A stretch of 64,000 bases of DNA from Patiria pectinifera (lineage: Eukaryota > Echinodermata > Asteroidea > Valvatida > Asterinidae), in contig CM057148.1 in NCBI GenBank assembly GCA_029964075.1, positions 30,621,916 through 30,685,915 on the forward strand, in the 5' to 3' direction. Both the position numbers and the translations under genes were made by a program. Below the pieces are notes generated by a model. That model saw only the letters and a program-made list of their open reading frames with translations. It searched no databases and was not told the DNA's origin. Numbering within the stretch: the first letter of the stretch is position 1; each line of letters begins with the position of its first letter. Shown here piece after piece: positions 35,158 to 46,370 of the stretch.

Positions 35158-38100
35158 TTACATACCAACTTCGATCCCAATATGTTTGCATACATAGCTC
35201 AGAAAGCGGCATACAAGGCTCTTCGAAGCAAGGTTAGCGATGCTGACAGCTACGATGAACGCAGGGATGACTTTATTAGGGAAACTTTCCAAGGTTTGTC
35301 CGGTCTGTTGAAAGTAAATCAATTATTAAACGGTTGTTTCGTGTGTTTAAAAAGACAGATTACCCTAGACAGTGATTTTCCTTTTTAAAGTTCTTATTGA
35401 ATTTCAGCCGTAGAAAAGCTATTTAATCAAACTTTTAATAAAACTCTTCAAAGTGCATTGGTAGGATGAAATGGAGGATGGTTCTATCGTTTCTAGTTGC
35501 ATAAGTTATACTCACAACAACCAGGTTGTATATGATGTAGGCCATCTCAATCAAACTTGCACGACAAATGACAAAGACGAGCGGTATCCATTTTTTGTAT
35601 AACTGAAAAAAATAACATCGATTCTATCAATCCTGAGTTACACCTAATAATTATCGACATTTTGTTTATTCTAGTAAGATTTCTTTTATTTGATATGAAT
35701 ATCTAAAATTAACTTGCAATAAAGGGATAGTATTGACTACTTACGAACAAGAAGCCAAGGACACACATAATGATGGAATATATAACTCCTACAACCAGCT
35801 TCACAATCTCTAAAGGTGTCAATCCTGTCTCGTCAATCTTCAGAACAAATACCACGAACGTCAGCTGCCGAGAAGCGTAAAAAAAAGAGCCCATTTAGCA
35901 AAGGAAGTAAGAATATTCAGTCCACGCATTATGTAAATGCACACAATAAAACATTCACCCCGATCATATGGTATACAAAATGATCAAACGTGTTAGATCC
36001 CTGAAAACTCTTTCACATTAAGGGGTGGAGTAAAAGCTCCAAAAAACGTGTGCATTAGAAGTGGGTTTGGTGATTTACTGCTGTCTTGCCAACACGATGA
36101 GACGTTTACAGTACAATAGCTAACCCATACCAACCTCCAGATAAAGATCCAATAACAGCAAACAGATCACAAAAGGATGTTTGAAGTTCATATCTAGCAA
36201 TAAATGACATTCAAAACATAAACAATTTAGTGCAAAAATTTGCGCCGGAAAGGGGTGGAGTAAAGGCACAAACGCACACACAACCTGCATCCGTCTCTGA
36301 CTAATAAGGTTTGCGTGTTGATGTATTCTAACAGTAACAAACACAATTACATCCTAAAACGTACTGTAAGGATTGATGTCTTGCCCCCCCCCCCCCAAAA
36401 TGGATCTTTTGGAATTGCTTTTTAAATGAAGAAAAGTTTAAGAAACTAGTCGAAAATCATAATGTTTGCTCTTGTATTTTCAACAAGGAGAGGAAACAAA
36501 TGGTTGCTACAAAATAGCTTTTCAAAATGACGGAAAAACTTTGGCCTACTATTGTAAACTCAAAACACTTTATTAAATTCAATTATAAATTGAAAATCAT
36601 TCACAACAACAGTTATTAAAGCTTTTTATTCTCGTTCACGTTAAAGGAAAACCCATGCTAGCTTTATAAATTAGTTCAATTTAGGAGATACCTTGATTAT
36701 TTTTCTCTGTTCCACAAGGAAAAAAATCTGCTCTTGTCTTCCGGTACTTTTTGAATAAGTACTGAAGAAATAAAATACTCGGAATGATACCCCAGACAAG
36801 AAGTGCCTGCAATAGAAAGACAATCAATGAATCGTGAAGTGCTACTTCAGAAAAAAAAAAGAAAAAAACATGTGTGAACGTCCATACAAAATAATTTTAA
36901 CAATTATAAGTACCAGAATTTAAAAAAAAACAGTCTTCATTTTTCAACTAAAATGATATCTTTAAAGTTCGAGGAAAAGTGACTGTCTTGATTTTAACAA
37001 CATTGGCAATGATACAAAACTGGAAATCACTCAAAGACTCAAACAAACCACAGAATGAGATGATTTTACAACGAACCATTGTAGACTTAGTGCCAGGTGC
37101 CGGCGTCGGCGGTCCCCGCGCTGCTACTGATAGTGCACACGCGCGGCACGAGGGTATAAAAGCCGGCGCATCAGCCGCGCGTCGTGGAGTTTGTGAGTGA
37201 GTAGGTGGGGAGATCGTCGAAGATCGCGAGTCGTCTTCCAGTAAGTAGTCAAGCACATGTCTGTCTTACTGCCATTGGTTTATAGTGCAACGATTGTTTA
37301 GCTACCGCTAGCGAGTCGGTTCAAGAAAAGTGACCCACCGGGCAGGCTACCATTATAACATTACTGTTTGTTGCGTGGACCGACCAGGAGTAACCAAATA
37401 AGCAGCCAAAATGATGTCCACAGTAGATTTAGTTTAGTTAAGGTGGCCGTATCACAAGACCGACCATCCGACGCCTCATAACTCTGACCTCGGACAAACG
37501 AGGCGTCGGACTTTAGAGGCGTCGGAGCTATTCATATGTCTTACACGGCAAGAATGAGTTTTGCTACAAATTATACGACGATGTGAGTGAGGTTGCCAAC
37601 TTACGAACGTGAGAGGGCGATTGTACATAACAGGAACTACAGGAACTTACTGGTCCAGGCAATGTCTTTAACGTCATAGTCTGCCAGGGCGCAGTTTTTG
37701 GTCAATGCCATGTGCATCAGTTCCCGGGGGGACGCGTGGCGCATCCCTTAATGTTAATGTTAATGTGTGATCTCTGTCTTGGTGGCGCTAACTGTCTGAT
37801 AGTTTACGGATGTTTGTATTCATTAATAGTGGCTGTCGGACAAGCGAAGCGTCGGACTTATGAGGCAACCGACTTATTGACCGAAATTAAAGTAAATTTT
37901 GTCGGACCTATAGGGGAATTTGAACTACGAGGCGTCGGACTTTCTGTGTCGCCTGTTTAATTCTAAAAGGGCCGGGTTATTTTGACCCTCTCTCAGCCGG
38001 GGAGGGGGCGAGATCTCGGTCATCGAGTGACGAAAAATTTTAACTCGGTACATACATAGAGCAACTCTTAATGAACATACCCAAGAAATGTTATGACTAT

Positions 38101-41100
38101 AGGTGAAAGTGTTTTGGAATTATGGCCAATTAATTATTCATATGTACGAATGGTAATTCTGCTCTGTGTACACGACGTATATGGAAAAGTTCAGTTTTCC
38201 GGAAAAGTTTTCGCTGCGCGGTAACCCGTGGTCTGATTTTTATGTTTTTGGTATGAAAAGACGCGCAAGGCTTGAGGATAAAAAGTCCAAACAGCTCAGA
38301 TTTCTTTTTTTTTTGGCTATTACAGAAAAAAATTCGGGGGGGGGGCGAATTCCCCAAGTTATAATGAGGACTATCACTAAATTTGTATTACTTCATGTTG
38401 GTTAGTAAACCTAAGACAGTAATTTGGGCGATTCACGATGCACTGCGCCATCAAGAGTTTGCCACGGAGAGTCAATTTTTTAAGTTAACGGTCGCCAATA
38501 CATGGCCCATTTGAATGAGTGTCGGTAGACAAATTGAGCTAATATGTCATCGACTGGGGCATAGTGTTCTGCCGCCTTACCAAAAACACCATATTGATAA
38601 CAAGAAAAGAAATGGGCAAACAGATCCTCCAATCATACGCTTACAAAACCACTGACCGGAAAAACTAACGATTTCAAATGTCCCGCGATACAAATTTGTC
38701 GACCATCTCCCACAACGCACAGGGAAAAATTAACTCTCCGTGGCAAACTCTTGGTATCGCACTGCATTGTGAATCGCCCGAATTGCGAGAATCTCTGTGT
38801 AATGCTTCGCGGTATATTTTTTTATAATAAGTGGAGTTACGTCCCAGGTTTCACGATAACCGCTCGTCAGGATGGCCTAACCATGAAAGCGTCCGTCTGG
38901 TGGCATCCCCCGGCTAGATGCAGGGACGGAGGGGTTGGCGGACCGCTACACTATTATACAGTAGAACACTTTAAATGGAAAACACCTTTCAAAATTTGAC
39001 AAATAATTGTGAAAGTCAGCAAACTGTTTAAAACTCATGTCGGCGGATTTTCACTTACGGTCCTAGCTCCTGTCGCCGTCTGCTTCTCATCATACGCTCT
39101 GAAGTAGGTCAGGAAAGCCGTGTAGCAAAAACTGTGCAGTATAAGGCTGTGATGCATCCTCCAAAACACAGCCATAACAGGATACACTGCAAGGAAAACT
39201 TCACAAACAAGAGACAAATTATGTACCACGGTGTTTGAAATTGACAGCAAGATAGCAATAAGGACATTCAATAAGGGAATAAAAGTGTGTTTGTGAGGTA
39301 TTATAACACTCTGTTTAAGACCGGTTGAGAGTGGATGGGCGACAATTAACCGAGGTGAAGCAGAGGGTAATTATTGCCCATCAGACTCAAACCGGTCTTA
39401 CACAGAGTGTTTAATACCGACCGAACACACATTTATTCCCATTCATAAATAACTTTTCGGTCCAAAATAAAAACAAGTCCAACAATCAGACGTTGCCAAC
39501 CATTTGGTTCAACAATTTTACATCATGTTTTACGAAACACCCCTCTGACTATAATATAGAATTCCCCCTTCACAACTCGCTACTTAAAGGGACATTGGCG
39601 TGCCCGTCGCGCATACTGCGCGATGTCGCGCAAAACGCAGCTGGACTGGTGAAGTGTGACTTCGGACCATGAAATACTGGTTCACTGGCAGTACATTGCG
39701 CATGCATACGGTAGGAATTTGAACGTTAAACCAATGAAACGCTAAAAGGCACCGGATTTCATAGGAGTCCAAATTTCATGTGACACTGGAAAAGCGTTTA
39801 AGACCAGTTAGCCATGACTTTATCATCAGTTTAAGACCGGCCACGTAACTCAACCAATAGGAATGCGTAAACTGTCTTAGGTATTTATGAATGTGTATTT
39901 GTACTCCTATGCTGGGTCGTTGTTTGCCTTGTTGACCAAGCGCCAACAGTAAGCAAACGAACCCCATCCCATGCATGTTAATAACATTGCCCTGACAGCT
40001 GGCTATAACTTACAACAGAGGAAACAACTCTCATACAATGTGTAACTGTTTACTCGCCCGGGCGTCTGGACAACCCTTTCACTCTAATCTGATAAATTAA
40101 AACCACCCAAAATTCAACAGCCCCCAGCCCCACCCCACCCCCAAACAAAAACAAACAAAAAAACACACACACACATTTTTAGGATGGTTTAATTATTTTG
40201 TTTCAAAGATCTGGTGAACTAAAACTAACCCTCAGGTCATATTGTTCCCTAGAAGACAAAAACACGGTTGTTAATATGGGGTCCGCTCATCTTAAGTCCA
40301 ACGCCTTATAAGTCTGACATTTTGAACTTTTAAGGGGTCGGACTGATAAGGCGTCGGACTTATGAGGCATAACATTCATTTATTTCGCCTCATAGCACGA
40401 CGCCTCATAAATTCGAAACGGCGGTTGTCAATTGTCGGACTTATAAGGGGTCGGACCTATGAGGCGGATGTTATGCCGTATAGGTCCAACGCCTCATAAG
40501 TCCGAAGTATCAGACTAATTATAGGCAGTCGGTCCTATATGAAACATTGAACTTATGATACGGCAACGTTTATATCAGACGTGGCAGGCGTTTTGTGGCA
40601 TACGCATCGTAGTTTCATTTAATGTACGGTTCACATAACAATCTTGTCATTCCACACGACTAAAGACTTTGGACAATGGGGGACTAGTGATGAGGTTTTT
40701 GTTTACAAACGTCATGGAAGATGTTAAAAACAGTGTAAAGTACCAACAATAGGGACATAAGAAGGCCTACAGGAGTCTAGTAAAACACGAATGTTCGCAT
40801 GTAAACACTGGCAAATGTGGACCTACGTTTGGGCACAAACAATACGTCCCGATGGAAATGTCTGTACAACTCCAATGAGAGCTGTTGCTAAAACGTTTAA
40901 GTACAAACAAAGGAAGGGGCAATATTGGGTTCACGATTACCGGTGTTTACATGCTTGTGTATGTGTATGTGTCACATAATATACACAACAATAATACGTA
41001 CATATTCGTAAACACCGGCAATCGGGCTCCCCCTATTGTCCCTATTTCCCAGTCCTTTGTTTCCATTATTTTTCAGCGACTGGTTAAGCAACCGCTCTCG

Positions 41101-44100
41101 TTTGTTTTGTACACGAATTTCAATCGTTTACGATCGGTCAATCGTTAACGTGTTGTATGTGCCCTAGCCCAATTTTCCAAGGTTCACGACTGCCAGGGTT
41201 AATAAACTCACACACATACACGTTTTTTATGGTGTAAATTGAGGATTTTTCTATTGTTCGTCTTCCCTTTTTTTGTTAAAGTTTTTTCGCAACAGCTCTC
41301 ATTGGTTTTGTACACGTTTTCTAACCGAGGTCGTCCTCGATTTGGTTCCTGTCCTCGATTCATCAATGATGTTGCACGAGTGTGTCCCTGATTTACACTA
41401 CTATAAACAATCATGTCTGTGTTTATGGTGTAAATCGAGGATTTTCTATCCTTCGTCTTCCCTTTTCCATTGTTAAACTTTTTAGCGCCCTCACATTGTA
41501 CCCATCTTTCCACACAGTTTGACCTTGCTCCACGATACTTCCGAAAAAGGAGTCAACTTGCCAGCCGCTGATTTAACAACGTGAATTACACACCGAAACT
41601 TCATTTTTCTCCCTCGCGGTCGTCTTCCGTTCTTATATGTTAACAACTTAATTAATTCACAGGAACATCCTTTAATCATCCTTCTTGTATTTTTTAACAA
41701 TTATTAGTGTGAACAGAAACAAACTAAACGGGTTGAGTCTGATTTTGAATAAAAAAATAAGGTTTGTTCAACTTCAACAAAAAAAATCCGCTTTTGACAA
41801 AACCAAATTAGTCATTTACCATTCAGTTTCAAGGTTTGGTCACGAGTCAAAAAAATCATCATTACAAACCAAATTCGTCTAAGCTGTTGCTGAATGGCAG
41901 GATTCAGACATTGATTTCATCTAGGATCAATCAATTAGACGAATTTGAATATTGAATACCAGTGCTTGGCGTGGACAAGACGAAATCGAGCACGCCCGGA
42001 CAAAAGCGTGTTGTTGTTGTTTTTTTATTTGAAACTTAAATTGAAATTGTCTAACTATGAACATTATTAATCGTTTCAAAAAGTCGGAAAATCTATGCTA
42101 TGTGCTGTCGTTGACGAGACGTGTATGGCACGAGGTTACACTAAACAGACGTGCTGTTGTAAAAAGTGTACCAAGTTTGGTAACGATGATTATACATAAC
42201 ACAATCCCAACACAATCCCAACCCAATCAACCCATTCAATGCAGCGATTGGAAATTTGAAAGAAATGATATTGACTTGAAATAATATTTGAAAGTAGAAT
42301 ATAAACGTCCATATCACTATTGCACGGGAATCCCATGTATTATGTATCACTCCCACACAACGTTTACGGTACATTAGGTAAAACACGACTGCTGTCGTTT
42401 CTGATGATGCGAACAGCCGAGTTGTTTGGGGTTTATTTCCCGGGAATGGTATGACACTAAGATAAAGGGCGAGTAAAAAAACAAAATCGAAATCCAAAAA
42501 TCCCCAAAAATATTTGTCATAGTAAAAAATAATATTTAGCACCAAACATAATAATGACTGGAAAGCCAATTTTGGCTTTCTGCCTACGTATCATAAAAGT
42601 ATCTTAGAGGGCACACAACAATCATGTTATGCAAATGTTGTTTGGAAAAATTGCCACATGGGCATTCATAATACTTCCAGTTAGTCAGCATTTAATATTT
42701 CTGCATTCACACTACCGGCAAACCAGCGCTCTGTGCCACATCATGCACCACGCGCCACGCACACGCCAATCTCCATATAAGGAGCTGTTAACGACTAATC
42801 ACAAGAGGGACATACGATAACTTAGCTAGAGGGAAGTTAGAAAATATAGAGTAAATTTAAAGGACAGAATCTTTGGAAATTTTACTTTTTGACTCGTTTG
42901 CACTCTTTGACCGAAAAGGTATTCATGAAAGGGGAATGTGTTCAGCGCCCAATGAAGACCCGCTTGGGGCCTGGTCGCCAATGATGTGCCTCGCCTTCGA
43001 TTCAGTATATTATAGGTTCGGGTTTGAAATTGACTTGTTTTAAAGTCGCTGAGCACAAATGTATTTCCTTATTTAATCACATTTTTTTTTGAAATCAAAA
43101 TTAAAATCTAACTAACCTGTTGTGACGCACAAAACAATTGTCAATATAACATGTGCTGAATCCGTTTCTTCGTCGTCAAACATCAGGACTAACACAATTA
43201 ATGCAAAACCAACTGCGAAGAGATGCAAGTTGAGAAATATCCACTCCCGTACAGACAAGTCAGCGACGGATTGTCTCTTGAACTTCTTCTAGTAATAAAA
43301 AACAGAGTTATGTGAGATAAATGATTATGCAATATAAAATCGAAAAGCGTAGCGACAGTTTCGGAGACGGTTACAGCCCGGAGGTCCAATAGGCCGAAGG
43401 TTCTTTAGCCAGAAGGTTCGATTCTAAGAATGCACACAAATTCCATAAGGGATGGTCGTTAGTCCGAAAGTGAACTAAGGTTCGTTAATCCGAACATTTG
43501 ATGCAATAGTCCCAAGGTTTGTTAATTCGAAGGTTCGTTAGTCCGAAGGTTTATTTATCCTAAGGTTCGGTATTCCGAATTTAGATAAGGTTAATCAGTC
43601 CGAAGGTTCAATAGTCCGAAACCAAAAGAAGGTTTAATATTCTCTTGGTTCATTATTCCGAATTGACAATAAGGTTCGATATTCCGAAAAGGCTATAATG
43701 TCCGATAGTTCGAATCGACAATAAGGTCCGAAAGTCCGAATCGACATGAGGTCCGATAGTCCGAATCAACAGTAAGGTCCGATGGTCCGAAGTGTCAGAC
43801 TGTCGAACCGTATTGTCCATTCGGACTATTGACCCTTCCGTGTATTCGTTAGCATCTTTTCGGACTATCGAACCCTATCGTCTTTTCTTACTTTCGAGCC
43901 TTCGAATGAATAAACCTTATTCTATTTTTGAACTAATGAACCCTTCGGAATATCAAGCCTTCGAACTAATGACACTTCGCACTAAAGAACGTTCGGACTA
44001 TCAAACTTTCGGATCATCGGGCTGCAACCTACAGCCCAATGGGCCGGAGGTTCGATAGTTCAAAGGTTCTTTAGTCTCAAGGTTCTTTAGTCGAAAGGTT

Positions 44101-45368
44101 GGTTAGGCCGAAAGTTCGATAGTCCGAATCGATGATAGGGTTCGATAGTCCGAATCGACAAGAATGTTCGATAGTCCGAATAGGTGATTTGGTTCGAAAG
44201 TCCAAATAATTGTACGGTAGGGTTGGATAGTTCGAATGGGCAATAAGATGCGATAGTCCGAATTGAAATAAGGTTGGATATACTGAATGGGCAATACGGT
44301 TTCTCAGTCTTCGGACTATTGGACCTTACTGTTGATTCGGACTATCGGACCTCATTGTCGATTCGGACTATCGGACCTAAAATTCAGTTCGGACTATCCA
44401 ACCATATTTTCGTATTAAACCTTGAGGACTGATTTCCTTAGTCTTAATTTGGACTACCAAACCTTCGGATAATTGAACTTTTGGATTGCAGAACCTTCGG
44501 ATTAATGAACATTCGGACTATTGCATCAAAATATGTTCGTATTAGCCTTAGTTCATTTTCAGACAATCGAACCCCCTTCTATGGAAGTTTTGTGCATTCG
44601 GACTAACGAGCCTTTGGACTATCGGACCGTAGGAGTATCGGGCAGCCCCCGTTCCGGTTGCTAAACACATCAATATTTTGTGTTAGATGAAAGGGAATCA
44701 CTATTTTGTTAAAGGTTTAAAGTTGAATGGAAATATTTAACAAATTAGCCTTCTAGCATGCATGTAACATGTCTTTTCTTTACGATGTATGTGCTCATTA
44801 TCATGGTCGTCAAACTATGTCCGCCAACGCCCACCCAACTCCCCTGCGGTTTTTTTTTCCTAAACGACATCCGCATGTGGTGAATGCTATAACGTTTTGG
44901 ACTTAAACATATACAATTTGAACAAGAGGAAAAAAGTTCGATCATTATAAACTTCAGACTATATTTCCCTTTCAAAAATATCCTCTAAAGCCTCAAATTA
45001 GAAAAGAAACAAAAACATTAAAAACGGTGATCCGAACCCATACCGAGAGGATCCCTCCCCTCCTGTCTAACTGCTGGACAAATCATGGACATTTATAGTA
45101 ATATATACGTGCGTAAGTATCATACAAGTGTCGTAGAGGGCGCTCAACAACCATATAATGTTTCTCGACCCACTTTTTGATTTCTCCGCTGCTGCTGTAA
45201 AACGCTGCTGATGAGTGCCTTGCCACCGCCCCCCCCCAATAAAATATCCTGACGACGCCCATGGATATGTTATTTTCAATGTTCCACAGACAATCAACAA
45301 GACCAACTTAATCAACATACATTTGTTGAGTCGCCTGCTTCTCCGGAGGTCTGTTCAGCACTGTCCAT
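35158..45368 (-). CDS. Eight-exon multi-pass membrane protein, tandem copy 1 (295 aa), family unknown
   Basis: Model on the minus strand: 45368-45321, 43288-43117, 39198-39059, 36806-36692, 36193-36135, 35864-35745, 35602-35516, 35304-35158. This totals 888 nt including TAA, or 295 residues. All junctions are GT/AG and the frame never breaks. The start MDSAEQTSGEAGDSTN is hydrophilic and is followed by KKFKRQSVADLS. Hydrophobic segments: VREWIFLNLHLFAVGFALIV, HVILTIVLCVTT-VFLAVYPV, LILHSFCYTAFLTYF, ALLVWGIIPSILFLQYLF, FVICLLLLDLYLELTFVVF, IVKLVVGVIYSIIMCVLG, PLVFVICRASLIEMAYIIY, and a last one in VIPAFIVAVSIANLA. About eight passes. A charged loop contains FFPCGTEKNNQDMN. The pattern 'LLLLDLYLE-LTFVV' is faintly like the XK-related scramblase core, but the PQL motif is absent, so I do not assign it. 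The neighbour at 46371-53490 is a paralogue with the same exon phases. Its introns are full of repeats. Confidence 0.8.
37157..37233 (+). promoter_or_regulatory. GC-rich TATA-box promoter-like segment followed by a splice donor
   Basis: A consensus TATA box in gggtataaaagccggcgc sits in a CpG-rich island of about 110 bp within AT-rich intron sequence. It is followed by tgtgagtgagtaggtgggg and, about 75 bp on, by a strong donor (cttcca|gtaagtag). No coding exon follows. It lies on the strand opposite the surrounding membrane-protein gene. It could be the promoter of a retrotransposon LTR or of a non-coding transcript. Confidence 0.5.
37440..37945. repeat. Repeat rich in 'aggcgtcggactt' motifs (copy 1)
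   Basis: Copies of gacgcctcataa / ttatgaggcgtcgga in both orientations at the two ends (37466-37530 and 37835-37940). A related element lies at 40275-40580. The arrangement is that of a foldback element. Confidence 0.65.
37957..38355 (+). mobile_element. Dispersed element 'B', copy 3
   Basis: Starts ttctaaaagggccgggttat and carries all the landmarks of the family, ending in a G run and gcgaattcccc. Confidence 0.78.
38427..38780. mobile_element. 354-bp MITE with inverted ends of about 45 bp
   Basis: The left end gggcgattcacgatgcactg continuing to caagagtttgccacggagag is mirrored by ctctccgtggcaaactcttg ... gcattgtgaatcgccc at the right. No coding capacity. Confidence 0.82.
39297..39895. repeat. 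Dispersed repeat 'A', copy 2
   Basis: Collinear with 13945-14540. It begins gtttaagaccggttgagagt, and also contains the inverse string ctcaaaccggtcttacac about 85 bp in, giving a local foldback at its left end. Confidence 0.75.
40275..40580. repeat. Repeat rich in 'aggcgtcggactt' motifs (copy 2)
   Basis: Contains ggcgtcggacttatgaggca and its near inverse ccaacgcctcataagtccga, forming mirrored arms around 'aattgtcggacttataagg'. Related to 37440-37945, with a single string (ataaggcgtcgg) also near 50559. Confidence 0.65.
41213..41475 (+). repeat. Two-copy direct repeat
   Basis: The segment tttatggtgtaaatngagga followed by ttttctat-ttcgtcttccc occurs at about 41227-41272 and 41423-41467. Non-coding. 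Confidence 0.65.
43371..44029. repeat. Foldback element of 'ggttcgatagtccgaa' repeats, copy 2
   Basis: Begins gttacagcccggaggtccaa, runs as agtccgaaggttcg-type repeats to about 43790, then switches to the inverse ttcggactatcgaacc orientation and ends 'atcgggctgcaacc'. The central loop is near 'gtgtcagactgtcg'. Confidence 0.88.
44030..44645. repeat. Foldback element of the same family, copy 3, head to tail with copy 2
   Basis: Starts at tacagcccaatgggccggag, directly after the end of copy 2. Orientation switches near 44305 (cagtcttcggactattgg) and it ends 'atcgggcagccccc'. Both copies lie in intron 1-2 of the membrane-protein gene. Confidence 0.88.
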
Positions 45369-45544
45369 GTCACTCAGGTGTGTTCCAGTTTCTGTACGAC
45401 AAGGTTCAATTTTGTGATACAGACATTTAACTTATTATTCGAGCGAATAGCAAGCTATATCAACACTGTCGGTTGTTTCTAATTGTTGTTAGATTCCGGA
45501 CATAAAAGTACCCACATTACCAACTAAAGGTTACAACGGCTTAA

Positions 45545-45610
45545 ACATTATGTGAAATGTGAACTTCCGGCTGGCTCTGTGGTCAAGTAGTTTTATTACA
45601 CCGGTAAACA
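45545..45610 (+). repeat. Degenerate tRNA-SINE head
   Basis: ggctctgtggtcaagtagtt followed by 'ggtaaacaggcttgagtc' resembles A and B boxes. A similar string (ggctcagtgtttgagtag ... ggtaaacaggggtcgtacgt) lies at 53606-53665. Each sits just upstream of the first exon of one tandem membrane-protein gene, so it was probably copied with the gene. Confidence 0.5.
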
Positions 45611-46370
45611 GGCTTGAGTCTTAATCAAGAAACTTAATAATGATTTTTCCCCCCAAAAAACAACAGTTTAAAAAAACAGGTCAGTAAAGGGCTGATTCAA
45701 ATATGTGATTTTGATCTCCCGACACAAACTGATTGTAAGAATCTCCTCCCTTACAATTGAAGCAATGAATTTGGTTATCACACCAATAATTTATGCTGTA
45801 ACACTTCGTCGTGTGCCCGGCAGAGGGGCATATGCAAGAATGCCCTTATGCGCGAACGCGTAATTACCAAAATGTTCCCAGCAAAAGGGCATATATGCAT
45901 AAAACTGCCTCCATTGTAATGCAATTTTTAGAAAAAATCGTCAGGAATTGATACAGATTGTTCCAAAACTTAAGATGTATTCGTGTGGCAAATTTCAAAT
46001 TCATACGATTTAAAACACGCGTGGGCAAATATTGGATTCATATTACGCGCGGGGGAACAATCGAACCTTTAAATGTAATTTTTTGAAGATGATTTTTGCG
46101 TCGGAACGCTCATATGCCCTTCAGCCGGACACCCGCACTTGCTCTTTTTTTCTCAAAAAAATAGTTTATGATACATGATATTTGCAATGGCCAAATTGAC
46201 GCTGTTTCCCCATATTTTATTTCCAAAAGTGTTATTCAAAATTGTGCACGTTCATTGTATCTTTATGGATAAAAATAGATCAGATTATAAAAAAAGTTTG
46301 TTCCGCCAGCCACCGAACAACACAATTATAATTGCTCTAAAATATGTATTTATTATTATATAAATTATTT

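Noticed and set aside
42141-42569. Minus-strand frame of 142 hydrophobic codons
   Set aside because: AT-rich intron sequence yields F/I/L/Y-rich frames by chance. It has no paralogous exon in the tandem gene and no fitting splice phase.
43371-44645. CRISPR-like array (short repeats, regular spacing)
   Set aside because: The setting is eukaryotic, the repeats are degenerate and reverse orientation mid-way, and the 'spacers' are not distinct.
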